Source: Cupriavidus metallidurans CH34 (lineage in GTDB: Bacteria; Pseudomonadota; Gammaproteobacteria; Burkholderiales; Burkholderiaceae). Taken from it: DNA of 64,000 bases. Positions 48,034 to 57,579 of this stretch are shown in pieces (position 1 is the stretch's first letter; each line of letters begins with the position of its first letter). The notes under the pieces are model-generated. The model was not told the origin of the DNA, ran no database searches, and worked only from the letters and a program-made list of their open reading frames with translations. The translations under genes and the position numbers were made by a program. The stretch covers positions 2,294,001 through 2,358,000 of the forward strand of contig NC_007973.1 of NCBI RefSeq assembly GCF_000196015.1. The letters are read 5' to 3'.

Positions 48034-50007
48034 ATGCGCATTGCCCGCTTGACCGCCCTTGCTTCCGCCGCGCTGACGATGTCCGTCGCACTCGCCGGCC
48101 CGAATCCCGCTACTCCGCTGACCGAGCAATCGAACGCCGCATGGCTGCGCAAGCTGCCGTTCGCCGACCGTGCCGACTTCGAAGATGCCAAGCGCGGGCT
48201 CGTGGCGCGCTTCCCCGAGCCGACGATCAAGAGCGCCGACGGCAAGACAGCGTGGGACTTCGGCGCGTATGCCTTCGAATCGGCGGCGGACGCCCCGCCC
48301 ACCGTTAACCCGAGCCTCTGGCGACTGGCGCAACTGAATAACGAAGCTGGCCTGTTCAAGGTGGCTGACCGCGTCTATCAGGTGCGCGGCGCCGACCTGG
48401 CAAACATGAACATCGTCGAAGGCGACACCGGCCTGATCATCATCGATACCTTGCTCACGGCGGAAACCGCCCGGGCCGCGCTCGACCTTTATTACGCGCA
48501 CCGTCCGCGCAAACCCGTGCTGGCCGTGATCTATACGCACAGCCACGCCGATCATTTCGGCGGGGTACGTGGCATCGTCAGCGAGGACGACGTGAAATCC
48601 GGCAAGGTCGAGATCCTGGCGCCGAATGGCTTCATGGACGAAGCCGTCAGCGAAAATGTGCTGGCAGGCGGCGCGATGGGCCGACGGGCGCAGTACATGT
48701 ACGGCACCAACCTGCCGAAGAACGCCACGGGCCAGGTCGATACCGGCCTGGGCAAAGCCACTGCGCGCGGCACCATCACGCTGCTGGCGCCCACGTCGTC
48801 GATCACCAAGCCGATCGAGACGCGCCGGATCGACGGCATCGACTTCGAATTCCAGCTCACCCCGGGCACCGAGGCGCCGGCGGAGATGAACATCTATCTG
48901 CCGCAGTTCCGCACGCTTTGCATCGCCGAAAACGCGGTGCGCACCCAGCACAACCTGCTGACGCTGCGCGGCGCGCAGGTGCGCGACGCCAAGGCATGGT
49001 CTTACTTCCTGAGCCAATCGCTATTGCGCTACGGCGATCGGACCGATGTGCTGATCGGCCAGCATCACTGGCCCACCTGGGGCCACGCACGCATCGTCGA
49101 GATGCTGTCCGACCAGCGCGACATGTACGCCTACCTGAACGACCAGACCCTGCGGCTGCTGAACCAGGGCCTGACCCCGCTCGAGATCGCCGACACGCTC
49201 AAAACGCTGCCCGAGCCACTGGCCAGCAAGTGGTATGCACGGGACTACTACGGATCGGTCAGCCATAACGTACGCGCGGTCTACCAGCGCTACCTGGGCT
49301 TCTACGATGGCAACCCGGCGCACCTGAACCCGCTGCCGCCCGAGCAAACGGCCAGGAAGACCATCGAATGGATGGGCGGCGCCGATGCCGTGCTGGCCAA
49401 GGCCCGCGAGGCCTATGCACATGGCGACTACCGCTGGGTGGCGCAGATCGGCAATGACCTGGTCTTCGCCGATCCATCGAACGCCGCGGCGCGCGCGCTG
49501 CAGGCCGATGCGCTGGAACAGCTTGGCTACCAGAGCGAGAACGCCACGTGGCGCAACATCTACCTGACCGGCGCTCAGGAACTTCGCGATGGCGTGCCCA
49601 AGCTGCAGGGCAGCTCGCTCGGCTCGGCCGATCTCGTGCGCGCGCTGACGGTGCCGAACTTCTTCGACTATCTGGCCGTGCGCCTGAACGCGGACAAGGC
49701 CGCCGGCAAGGCCATGACGCTGAACTGGCAGTTCACGGACCTGAACCAGCGCTACGCGATGACGCTGCGCAACAGCGCGCTGACCTACGTGGCCGATGCC
49801 CAGCACGCGCAGCCGACCGCCACGGTCACGCTGACCAAGGCCACGCTCGACAAGATCAGCCTGAAGCAGCTCACCCTGCCGCAGGCCATGCAGTCGGGCG
49901 CGATCCGCATCGATGGCAACCCGCAGGCCGTGGCGGGCCTGTTCGCCATGCTCGACACGTTCGACCCGGCCTTCAATATCGTCACGCCGCACGGATACCA
50001 GAAGTAA
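48034..50007 (+). CDS. SdsA1/BDS1-type alkylsulfatase (metallo-beta-lactamase fold)
   Basis: A 657-residue secreted enzyme hydrolysing alkyl sulfates such as SDS. Signal peptide MRIARLTALASAALTMSVALAG. The zinc motif THSHADHFGG and later AENAVRTQHNLLTLRG and IGQHHWPTWGH are family signatures. A dimerisation segment (residues about 390-520) and a C-terminal SCP2-like domain (residues about 530-657, TLNWQFTDLNQRYAMTLRNSALTYV) complete the three-domain architecture. Releases a fatty alcohol and sulfate. No sulfate or alcohol pathway genes are next to it. Confidence 0.93.
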   Translation: MRIARLTALASAALTMSVALAGPNPATPLTEQSNAAWLRKLPFADRADFEDAKRGLVARFPEPTIKSADGKTAWDFGAYAFESAADAPPTVNPSLWRLAQLNNEAGLFKVADRVYQVRGADLANMNIVEGDTGLIIIDTLLTAETARAALDLYYAHRPRKPVLAVIYTHSHADHFGGVRGIVSEDDVKSGKVEILAPNGFMDEAVSENVLAGGAMGRRAQYMYGTNLPKNATGQVDTGLGKATARGTITLLAPTSSITKPIETRRIDGIDFEFQLTPGTEAPAEMNIYLPQFRTLCIAENAVRTQHNLLTLRGAQVRDAKAWSYFLSQSLLRYGDRTDVLIGQHHWPTWGHARIVEMLSDQRDMYAYLNDQTLRLLNQGLTPLEIADTLKTLPEPLASKWYARDYYGSVSHNVRAVYQRYLGFYDGNPAHLNPLPPEQTARKTIEWMGGADAVLAKAREAYAHGDYRWVAQIGNDLVFADPSNAAARALQADALEQLGYQSENATWRNIYLTGAQELRDGVPKLQGSSLGSADLVRALTVPNFFDYLAVRLNADKAAGKAMTLNWQFTDLNQRYAMTLRNSALTYVADAQHAQPTATVTLTKATLDKISLKQLTLPQAMQSGAIRIDGNPQAVAGLFAMLDTFDPAFNIVTPHGYQK

Positions 50008-50022
50008 CCGCGCGGTTCGCCA

Positions 50023-50046
50023 CGCCGGCTCCAGCTCGAGCCGGCG
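50023..50046 (+). terminator. hairpin after alkylsulfatase gene
   Basis: CGCCGGCTC, loop CAGCTC, GAGCCGGCG: nine perfect GC-rich pairs, 16 bases after the stop. No U-run. Confidence 0.55.
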
Positions 50047-50082
50047 GCTCGCATCCCCCGCTTTGGTGTGGGAACGCTACAT

Positions 50083-50110
50083 TCAAGCCAAACGTCAAAT
50101 GTGTCGATAA
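50083..50110 (+). promoter_or_regulatory. sigma-28 (FliA)-type promoter before flagellin gene
   Basis: TCAAGCCA (50083-50090), 12 bases, GTCGATAA (50103-50110). The -10 matches the enteric sigma-28 consensus GCCGATAA at seven of eight positions; the -35 (TAAAGTTT) at four of eight. Start near 50117, 30 bases before the ATG. Confidence 0.65.
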
Positions 50111-50146
50111 CCGTGCTAAATGTCATAACAATAACCAGCACGAGTC

Positions 50147-52036
50147 ATGGCCCTTACCATCGCCAGCAATGTCCTGGCGCTCAGCGCATCCCTGCAAGCG
50201 GGGAAAGCGGGCAACGCAGTGGGCGACACCATTCGACGCCTGTCTTCCGGGCTGCGGATCAACTCCGCGCGGGACGACGCAGCGGGCCTGGCCATTGCCA
50301 GCCGAATGCGGGTGCAAGTCAGTGGGCTGAACCAGGCACGACGGAATGCGGGCGACGGCCAATCCATGCTGGAGACCGCCAGCGGTGCCCTTGACTCCCT
50401 GAGCGCACGCCTGCAGCGCATCCGCGACCTGAGCGTTCAAGGCCTTAACGGCACACTTTCGCTCACGGATACGGATGCGGTCCAGGCCGAAATCAATGCG
50501 AACCTGAAGGAAATCGACCGCCTCACGCAGCAGTCCACGTTCAACGGCTTGCGGCTGCTGGACGGCAGCGCTGGCATGGTCAACCTGCAGGTCGGCGCGA
50601 ACGATTCGGACAAGCTGTCCGTGAACCTCGGTGGTTCCGGCTTTGGCGTCAACGCCCTGGGCCTGAAGGACTTCACGATCGCCGGGCTGCCCGGCACCGT
50701 CAGCGGCCTTAGCGTGCTCCAGGGCCGCAGTACCAACGTCATGATCGACAGCCCGACCACCACCGTCCACTGGCCGGCGGGCAGCACGAGCCCCAACCTC
50801 GTGCGGGACGTCAGCGGCACCATCTATGTGCAGGACGTGGACGGCGCCGGCAAGCCAACCTATCAGCAAGTGGGGTACCGGCCGACGACCGATACGGTAA
50901 CGGGACTCAGCGACGTCGCGCTCTCTCCGTCAGGCCCGCCAGTGTTCCAAAGCCCGGCGGCGGTGGCATCGCGCGCCATCGGCGTGCCGAGCCTGCTTGA
51001 CAACACGAATGCGCCGATCGCCGGCGCTTCACTGGTCCAGGCCGACGATGGCCGCTATTTCATCCTGAAGGCCGGCAACTACTATCAGGCCAGCCTAGGT
51101 TTCGGCACCTCGGGAACGGTCACCGCAAAGGCCGCCGACATGACGTCGCCGCTGACCGCGGCGGACTTCTCCACGCTGCCGGCAACCGTCACGCAAACGC
51201 CGCCCGTGGATCCCGCTGCCGACACCGTCGCGTTCCAGGACGCCAGCGGCGTCAGCCTCAGCGCATCCGCCTCGCGCCTGCTTCAACGCAACAACGGCAC
51301 CTATGTGATCGAGGTGGATACGGGCGGCGGCAATTTCCGCTATTACGATGCAGCGCTCACGATGAGCGACGACGGCACCACGCGGACCATGACAGCCAGG
51401 GCGGTGAGCACCACCTACCAGTCGTTCACGGACTTGCCGTCGGTCAGCGGCGATTCGACGGTGACCATCGACCCGGCAAAGGTCTCGGTCAACTACACCG
51501 ATCGAAACGGGGTGACCTATGGCAACGTGCTCGGGCTCGACGCCAGCGGCAACTACGTGTTCAACCTCCCGCAGTCGGCCAAGACCGGCACGCTGGTGAC
51601 CGCGCAGGACGGTTCGCAGTACATCCGCACCGTCAACGGCAGCGAAGACGTGCTGATCTTCTACCCACTGACGTTCACCGCGCTGACCGACGCCTCCACC
51701 AACACGACGGTGCTCAATGTGGTGGAAGCCGGCGAAGGCATCCGTCTTAAGCAGCCGCTCGATCCGCTGGCAACGCTTGATCGGGCGCTCGCTGCCGTCG
51801 ACGCCCAGCGCAGCCTGCTGGGTGCGGCGCAGAATCGGCTCGATTCGATCACCAATGCCCAACAGACGACCGCCACCAACCTTGATACAGCGCGTTCACG
51901 GATCGAGGACGCCGACTACGCGGCCGAGGTCTCGAAGATGACTGCCGCCCAGATCGTCAGCCAGGCCGCCACGGCCATGCTGGCACAGGCCAACCAGCAG
52001 TCTCAGTCGGTGCTTTCGCTGCTGGGCCGGAACTGA
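50147..52036 (+). CDS. flagellin with a large central domain
   Basis: A 629-residue flagellin. The N-terminal D0/D1 helices (MALTIASNVLALSASLQAG, DTIRRLSSGLRINSARDDAAGLAIASRM, IRDLSVQGLNGTLS) run to about residue 145. The C-terminal helices (residues about 545-629) end VSKMTAAQIVSQAATAMLAQANQQSQSVLSLLGRN. The 400-residue centre is Thr/Gly/Asp-rich beta-type sequence with repeated modules such as DGRYFILKAGNYYQ, NGTYVIEVDTGGGNFRYY and SGNYVFNLPQSAKTG. No other flagellar gene is in the window, so it is an orphan, although a sigma-28-like promoter suggests flagellar control. Confidence 0.93.
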   Translation: MALTIASNVLALSASLQAGKAGNAVGDTIRRLSSGLRINSARDDAAGLAIASRMRVQVSGLNQARRNAGDGQSMLETASGALDSLSARLQRIRDLSVQGLNGTLSLTDTDAVQAEINANLKEIDRLTQQSTFNGLRLLDGSAGMVNLQVGANDSDKLSVNLGGSGFGVNALGLKDFTIAGLPGTVSGLSVLQGRSTNVMIDSPTTTVHWPAGSTSPNLVRDVSGTIYVQDVDGAGKPTYQQVGYRPTTDTVTGLSDVALSPSGPPVFQSPAAVASRAIGVPSLLDNTNAPIAGASLVQADDGRYFILKAGNYYQASLGFGTSGTVTAKAADMTSPLTAADFSTLPATVTQTPPVDPAADTVAFQDASGVSLSASASRLLQRNNGTYVIEVDTGGGNFRYYDAALTMSDDGTTRTMTARAVSTTYQSFTDLPSVSGDSTVTIDPAKVSVNYTDRNGVTYGNVLGLDASGNYVFNLPQSAKTGTLVTAQDGSQYIRTVNGSEDVLIFYPLTFTALTDASTNTTVLNVVEAGEGIRLKQPLDPLATLDRALAAVDAQRSLLGAAQNRLDSITNAQQTTATNLDTARSRIEDADYAAEVSKMTAAQIVSQAATAMLAQANQQSQSVLSLLGRN

Positions 52037-52042
52037 TTGCGG

Positions 52043-52082
52043 CCGACGTCAGCGGCATGGCACAGGCCCCGCCGCTGACGTC
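52043..52082 (+). terminator. long hairpin after flagellin gene
   Basis: CGACGTCAGCGGC (52043-52055) pairs perfectly with GCCGCTGACGTCG (52070-52082) across a 14-base loop. It starts seven bases after the stop. No U-run. Confidence 0.65.
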
Positions 52083-52133
52083 GCGGAATCGATCGCGGGC
52101 CGGCCTAATGGCAATCAGGAGAGCCAACCGGCG

Positions 52134-52364
52134 CTAGCGCCCCCGCCGTTCACCCGGCCGATCACAATCCCCATGCATCGCACAGTACCTTTCCAGCAGC
52201 ACTGATTCCCGATCGCTCAGTACGATTCTTCCGGGCTTGTCCGGCGACGGCTCACCAGGCGCCCAATAGTGTCGATGAGACGCGAAGTCGCGCCATACCG
52301 CCCAGACTGACAGCCCCACCATCGCTACGACGTAGATGGCGACATAGACGTTGTTTCTACTCAC
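52134..52364 (-). CDS. small single-pass membrane protein of unknown function
   Basis: Seventy-six residues from a GTG at 52364, which has GAAGGGA five bases upstream; an ATG at 52379 is in frame. One hydrophobic helix (VYVAIYVVAMVGLSVWAVW) near the N-terminus, then a short polar tail with two cysteines (YCAMHGDC) and a basic end. No known domain. Convergent with flagellin. Could be a real small membrane protein; evidence is the helix, the ribosome site and the lack of any competing frame. Confidence 0.5.
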   Translation of the reverse strand: MSRNNVYVAIYVVAMVGLSVWAVWRDFASHRHYWAPGEPSPDKPGRIVLSDRESVLLERYCAMHGDCDRPGERRGR

Positions 52365-52655
52365 AGATCCCTTCCGCATACGGCTCGGCGTTTGCCTGAA
52401 GCTGCAACGCTAAGCCGCCCACGCCACCGCTTTGCCCGGACTGGTCTCGTTTCCGGCCACGTTTCTGACCACGTTTCATCGCGCGACCACCGCAAGCCGG
52501 AAAAGCCATCAATTCCAGACTAGTCCGGCCCGCCGGTCGGCCGCGCATCAGTACCCTGTTCGATCCTGATTTGTGGGCGCGAGCCGCACGTATGTGTCCG
52601 GCGTTCAATGCGCCCGATTGCTTGCAACCGCCGCAACTTTGCCAACAGGCTGACG

Positions 52656-54353
52656 ATGCCCAGCAAGCGCTACATTGCCCATTCCCAGAGCTTCGCGAAC
52701 ACCATCGGGAGTTTTCACCCCGGTCGCTCCCGGTTTCTTGTGTTCCTGATCACGCTCTGCTTCCTGGGGCTCGCTATCCGCGCCATCTGGATCGCCGGAC
52801 CTGGCAACGCGTTCTACCAGCAGCAAGGCGATTTACGCGTCAGGCGACAGCTCGATGTTCCGCCGACGCGCGGGCGAATTCTTGATCGCAACGGCCATAC
52901 GCTCGCACAGAGCCTCCCGGCCGGCGCCATCTACTTAAGCCCCCGTCAGATGGTCTCCAGTGACAAATACACGGGGCTTGCGGAGGCACTCGGTATGCCC
53001 CTGACAGAGATCGAGGCGGCATCGGCATCGGACCGGGGCTTTGTGTACCTCAGGCGCCAGACCGACGCGGCAACGCTGGAACTGGTCAAGACGCTTGCGT
53101 TGCCAGGCGTGGGAACGGTACGCGAGTTCAAGCGTGTCTATCCATCCGGCCCGCCCTTCGACGCCCTTCTCGGGCTGGTCAATCTTGACGGCATCGGTAT
53201 CGAGGGACTGGAACTCGCACTCAATGACCGGCTGAAAGGCGCGCGCGGGCGGAGCGTCGTCGAGAAGGACCGCCTTGGCAACATCCTCTCCCAGCTGGTG
53301 ATTGCCGAGGCCGAGGACGGCGGCGATATCCATCTGTCGATCGATGAGCGGCTGCAAACCGCCACATACCAGGCACTGCAGCAGGCATCGGAAACGGTGA
53401 AGGCTCGATCCAGCCTTGCCGTGGTCACTGACGTCAAGACCGGCGAGATCCTCGCCGCCGCAAGCTGGCACGCCGATAGCAGCAAACGTCGCGCTGCGGC
53501 GCTGATCGACGCCTTCGAGCCAGGCAGCATCATCAAGCCGCTGATCGTCGCGGGTGCGCTGGAACTGAAGCGCGTTGCACCAGACACGTTGATCGAGACG
53601 AACGGCAGATTCGATTTTGCCGGCGCGAAGATCACAGACGTCCGGAACTTCGGCCAGCTATCGGTCGCGGGCGTTATCGAGAAATCGAGCAACATCGGCA
53701 TGGTGAAAATCGTCTCCCGCCTCTCGCCGGACGAACTGTGGACGCACATGCACGCGCTCGGCTTTGGGCGAAAGGCTGACTCCTTCCCATTTCCCGGCCT
53801 GGGTAGTGGTCGCATGCATAGCGCGCGGGGGATGACGCCGATTACCCAGGCGACCATGGCATATGGATACGGGCTGACCGCCTCCGCGCTACAGATCGCG
53901 CAGGCATATGCGGCGATCGGCAATCGCGGCCAGCTTATCCCCCTTACCCTCGAACGGCGGCCAGCAGGAAGCGAGACGCGCGGCACGCAGGTCCTGACGC
54001 CAGCAACCGCGGAGGCCGTGCTGGCCATGCTCGAACGCGTGACCGGTGCCGGAGGGTCAGGCCGACAAGCCCGCGTGAACGAGTACCGCGTCGGCGGCAA
54101 AACGGGCACGGCCTACCTGCACGTCCCGGGACGTGGATACGACAAGAAGCGCTACCGCGCGTCGTTTGCCGGCGTGGCACCCCTGTCCGCGCCCGAGATC
54201 GCCGTCGTGGTCAGCGTCGAGGATCCCAGCGAAGGCAGCCACTTCGGCGGCAAAGTCGCAGCGCCAATCTTCGCGCAAATCGTCTCGCGTGCCATGCAAT
54301 TGCGGCATGTGGTTCCAGATGCCCCACCGGCCGAGGCCAACATCGCACGTTGA
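52656..54353 (+). CDS. FtsI/PBP2-type penicillin-binding protein (class B)
   Basis: A 565-residue peptidoglycan transpeptidase. One N-terminal membrane helix (FLVFLITLCFLGLAIRAIWIA), a pedestal domain (RRQLDVPPTRGRILDRNGHTLAQSL), then the transpeptidase: SxxK in EPGSIIKPLIV, SxN in EKSSNIGMVKI, KTG in VGGKTGTAYLHVPG. The motifs are those of FtsI (PBP3), but the gene is not in a division cluster, so this is an additional copy. It pairs with the PBP1A-type gene 127 bases downstream. ATG 52656 gives a normal cytoplasmic tail. Confidence 0.9.
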   Translation: MPSKRYIAHSQSFANTIGSFHPGRSRFLVFLITLCFLGLAIRAIWIAGPGNAFYQQQGDLRVRRQLDVPPTRGRILDRNGHTLAQSLPAGAIYLSPRQMVSSDKYTGLAEALGMPLTEIEAASASDRGFVYLRRQTDAATLELVKTLALPGVGTVREFKRVYPSGPPFDALLGLVNLDGIGIEGLELALNDRLKGARGRSVVEKDRLGNILSQLVIAEAEDGGDIHLSIDERLQTATYQALQQASETVKARSSLAVVTDVKTGEILAAASWHADSSKRRAAALIDAFEPGSIIKPLIVAGALELKRVAPDTLIETNGRFDFAGAKITDVRNFGQLSVAGVIEKSSNIGMVKIVSRLSPDELWTHMHALGFGRKADSFPFPGLGSGRMHSARGMTPITQATMAYGYGLTASALQIAQAYAAIGNRGQLIPLTLERRPAGSETRGTQVLTPATAEAVLAMLERVTGAGGSGRQARVNEYRVGGKTGTAYLHVPGRGYDKKRYRASFAGVAPLSAPEIAVVVSVEDPSEGSHFGGKVAAPIFAQIVSRAMQLRHVVPDAPPAEANIAR

Positions 54354-54480
54354 GTCTCAGTTCGGGCCAATTCCAGACCAGTCTTGTATGCAGTCCGGAA
54401 ACCGTCCGACAGACTGATGGTCACAGCCACCCTCAGGATATACCGGCGCGCGGCGATCCACGCGTGCCCAGCCTTCAGCG

Positions 54481-56802
54481 ATGCCAACAGAGTCAAAGCC
54501 GGAAACCACCAACACTCCCGGACGGGCCCGGATTGCAACCTGCCTGGGCGCGCTTGCCGGTCTCCTTATCGCGCTGGGAATGGCCTTTGGCGCCTGGCAC
54601 GTCTATCAGGCATGGCTGTCGCTCCCGGACGTCAATAGCCTTGCCGCGTTCAAGCCAGACAGGCCGCTGCGCATTTATTCTCAGGATGGCATCCTCCTGG
54701 CCGAGTATGGCGACGAGCGCCGGGAGATCGTCCCGCTTTCCAGAATTCCGATCGTCGTGCAGCAGAGCCTGCTGGCGATCGAAGATGCGCGGTTCTACGA
54801 ACACGGTGGCGTGGACTTCTCGGGATTGTTCCGCGCTGCATGGGCCAACTTCGCATCGGGCCGGCACGCGCAGGGGGCCAGCACCATCACCATGCAGGTA
54901 GCGCGCCGCCTGTACCTGTCCAGCGAGAAGACTTACGACCGGAAGCTGCGCGAAGTTCTTCTGGCCTTCAAGCTGGAGCAGCAGTTCAGCAAGCAACGGC
55001 TGCTTGAGGTCTATATGAACCAGATCTATCTGGGCGAGCGCGCATACGGATTTGCTGCCGCGGCGAGCATCTATTTCGACAAGTCACTCGACCAGTTGAC
55101 CCCAGCGGAAGCCGCCCTGCTCGCGGGCCTCCCCAAAGCACCGTCCGCATTCAACCCGACGGTCAACCCGGAGCGTGCCCGCGTACGCCAGCGGTACATC
55201 CTCGCGCGCATGCACGAGCTTGGATATCTGGGCGACGAACAGTACGCATCCGCATTGGATGAACCGCTTCGGCTGAAGCCACGTAGCTATGCCATCGACC
55301 CGGCATTTGCCTTTCCGGTGGAGCGCGCACGCCAACTGGTCGTGGACCAGTACGGTGAACGCGCCTATCGCGATGGCCTGGACGTGACGCTAACCATTCA
55401 AACCGCCACGCAGGCAGCCGCTTACGATGCCCTGCATGACGGCCTGCTTCGCGCCCAGCAAAGACGACGCTATATCCCGCTGGGACGGGTGGCCATCGAC
55501 GGCAATGCGCCAGCATCGGGGCTTGACGACTATCCGGATCGGGACGGCCTCACCACGGCCGTCGTCACCGCCACGGCCGATCGCAGCGGCCGCCTGACGG
55601 TCAAGACGCGCGATGGCACGACCCTTCGTGCGCAAGCACCCGCGTATGCCGCGACGCCGCTGACGCGCGGCACGGTTGTCACCATGGCAAGCCTGGGTGG
55701 CAAATGGGAGATCGGGCAAGCGCCCGACATGGAGGGCGCGCTGGTTTCCATCGATTCCGTCAGCGGCGATGTCGTGGCGTGGGTGGGTGGCTATGACTTC
55801 CATCGCGGCAAGTTTGATCACGCCGTGCAGGCGTTGCGCCAGCCGGGCTCCTGCTTCAAACCCTTTGTCTACTCCGCCTCTCTCGAAAAAGGCTACTTTC
55901 CGGGAACCATGGTGGACGACAGTCAGCGGGTACTGGACTCGACCGTCACCGGTGCCCGGCCCTGGCGGCCCAAGAACTACGGCGGCCGCTACGACGGCTT
56001 CATCACGGCACGCGAGGGGCTTGTCCGCTCCAAGAACCTGGTGACGGTGGGGCTGACGCAGGCTTCCGGTATCGATTACGTGCGGGATTTCGCGCTGCGA
56101 TTCGGCTTCGCGCCAGACCTGAATCCCGGCAGTTTCCCCCTGGCGCTGGGCGCCGGCAGCGTGACGCCGATGCAATTGACGCAGGCGTACGCCGTCTTCT
56201 CCAACGGCGGCTATCTCGTGCAGCCGCGCCTGATCGCCCGGATCGTGCAGCGCGGTGACCAGGAGCTCTACACATCGGCCGGAGACATCGAGCGCAAACA
56301 GATCATCTCCCCACGCAACGCGTTCATCATGGACTCGCTGCTTCGCGATGTGGTTCGGAAAGGCACCGGTCGCGCGGCGGCCCATATCGACAAGGCCGAC
56401 GCTGCCGGCAAGACGGGGACCTCGAACGATGCCAGGGACGCATGGTTCGCCGGATACGCGACGGGGCTGGCGACCACCGTATGGGTAGGCCATGACCAGT
56501 TCCGCAGCCTCGGGGCGGTCACGGGTGGGACGCTTGCACTGCCGATCTGGACGGACTTCATGCGCCACGCCACGGCTGACCGCGCCCCGATCAGCAGAGC
56601 GTTGCCGGACGATGTTGTCGAGGAAAACGGCGACTACATCTACCGCGAGTATCGTTCGTCCGCCTGCGTGAGCGATTCCCACGCATTCATCCGGACGGGA
56701 TACCGCTGCGCATCCGAGCCCGCGCCTGTCCCGACACGCGAGCAGCAACGCGAGCACGAGCAGATTCTGGAGTGGTTCCGGCAAGACGCCGATAACGTGT
56801 GA
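54481..56802 (+). CDS. PBP1A-type bifunctional penicillin-binding protein (class A)
   Basis: A 773-residue enzyme with one membrane helix, a GT51 transglycosylase domain (EDARFYEHGGVDFSGLFRA with catalytic Glu; GASTITMQVARRLYL; KLREVLLAFKLEQQFSKQRLLEVYMNQIYLG), an OB-like insert (residues about 320-420) and a transpeptidase domain (QPGSCFKPFVY, VRSKNLVTV, AGKTGTSNDARDAWF). It polymerises and cross-links peptidoglycan. Paired with the FtsI-like gene upstream. No ribosome site of note before the ATG. Both are accessory relative to core division genes. Confidence 0.93.
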   Translation: MPTESKPETTNTPGRARIATCLGALAGLLIALGMAFGAWHVYQAWLSLPDVNSLAAFKPDRPLRIYSQDGILLAEYGDERREIVPLSRIPIVVQQSLLAIEDARFYEHGGVDFSGLFRAAWANFASGRHAQGASTITMQVARRLYLSSEKTYDRKLREVLLAFKLEQQFSKQRLLEVYMNQIYLGERAYGFAAAASIYFDKSLDQLTPAEAALLAGLPKAPSAFNPTVNPERARVRQRYILARMHELGYLGDEQYASALDEPLRLKPRSYAIDPAFAFPVERARQLVVDQYGERAYRDGLDVTLTIQTATQAAAYDALHDGLLRAQQRRRYIPLGRVAIDGNAPASGLDDYPDRDGLTTAVVTATADRSGRLTVKTRDGTTLRAQAPAYAATPLTRGTVVTMASLGGKWEIGQAPDMEGALVSIDSVSGDVVAWVGGYDFHRGKFDHAVQALRQPGSCFKPFVYSASLEKGYFPGTMVDDSQRVLDSTVTGARPWRPKNYGGRYDGFITAREGLVRSKNLVTVGLTQASGIDYVRDFALRFGFAPDLNPGSFPLALGAGSVTPMQLTQAYAVFSNGGYLVQPRLIARIVQRGDQELYTSAGDIERKQIISPRNAFIMDSLLRDVVRKGTGRAAAHIDKADAAGKTGTSNDARDAWFAGYATGLATTVWVGHDQFRSLGAVTGGTLALPIWTDFMRHATADRAPISRALPDDVVEENGDYIYREYRSSACVSDSHAFIRTGYRCASEPAPVPTREQQREHEQILEWFRQDADNV

Positions 56803-56829
56803 CGCCTCGGGCGCGATTGCTGCAAGGCT

Positions 56830-56835
56830 TATAAT
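56830..56835 (+). promoter_or_regulatory. -10 box upstream of the response regulator gene
   Basis: Perfect TATAAT, 33 bases before the ATG, with GGAAA as ribosome site. The -35 is poor. It suggests the two-component genes can be expressed apart from the PBP genes. Confidence 0.45.
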
Positions 56836-56868
56836 TCAGCGCCTGCGATACGTCTTGGAAACCGCAAA

Positions 56869-57510
56869 ATGCCCATTTCGATCATGGTCCTGGATGACCA
56901 CGAAATTGTTCATCAGGGTATCGTCCGGGTACTGCAGCAGAACTCTGCATTCGCAATTCTCGGGACATTCACCCGCAGCAGGGATTTCGTGCAGGCGCTC
57001 AGGAACAAGGCGCCCGATCTGGTGATCATCGACTATGCGCTAGAGCCTTCGGATGCGGACGGCATCGGCGTTATCCGGATGATCCGGCGACAGTATCCGG
57101 GCATCAAGATCCTCGTTCTATCCGCCCACGACAGCCCCGTCACTATCGCCCTGGCAATGAAGGCGGGGGCCGATGGGTACTGCATCAAGAACGGCTCGAT
57201 TGCCGATATTACGGCGGCTATCGCCAAGATTCTCCGGGGGGCAAGCCACATCCCAGCCCAGGTTGCCTCGCTTTCCGTGTTCGGCAAGGAACAGGGGGAA
57301 GGCGCGCCGGGCTCGGGGGGCCTCACCGCCGCGCTGACCGAAAAGGAACGCGAGGTGCTCAGGTGCTTTCTGGACGGGATGACGGTCAACGAAATCGCCG
57401 CGAAATTCTCGCGCAGCAAGAAGACGGTGAGCGGCCACAAGCAGTCGGCGCTCCGCAAGCTGGGGATCCGCTCCGACAACGAACTGTTCAAGGTGCGCCA
57501 CCTTATCTGA
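56869..57510 (+). CDS. NarL/LuxR-type response regulator (BvgA/EvgA/RcsB-like)
   Basis: A 213-residue regulator. Receiver domain residues 1-120: acidic pocket Asp9/Asp10, phospho-acceptor Asp55 (LVIIDYALEP), Lys in GYCIKNGS. LuxR HTH residues about 148-205: LTEKEREVLRCFLDGMTVNEIAAKFSRSKKTVSGHKQSALRKLGIRSDNELF, close in pattern to BvgA and RcsB. The hybrid kinase starts 69 bases later on the same strand and is the obvious partner. Target genes unknown; the PBP pair and the flagellin are nearby candidates. Confidence 0.92.
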   Translation: MPISIMVLDDHEIVHQGIVRVLQQNSAFAILGTFTRSRDFVQALRNKAPDLVIIDYALEPSDADGIGVIRMIRRQYPGIKILVLSAHDSPVTIALAMKAGADGYCIKNGSIADITAAIAKILRGASHIPAQVASLSVFGKEQGEGAPGSGGLTAALTEKEREVLRCFLDGMTVNEIAAKFSRSKKTVSGHKQSALRKLGIRSDNELFKVRHLI

Positions 57511-57579
57511 CCTACGCCCAGCGACTTGCCCGCAACCCAGGACGAAGATATCGATGTCGGCACCGAATCCCCACGCATC

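Noticed and set aside
52357..52608. 83-codon open frame on the minus strand upstream of the small membrane protein
   Set aside because: Overlaps the better supported small ORF, low-complexity basic sequence, no ribosome site.
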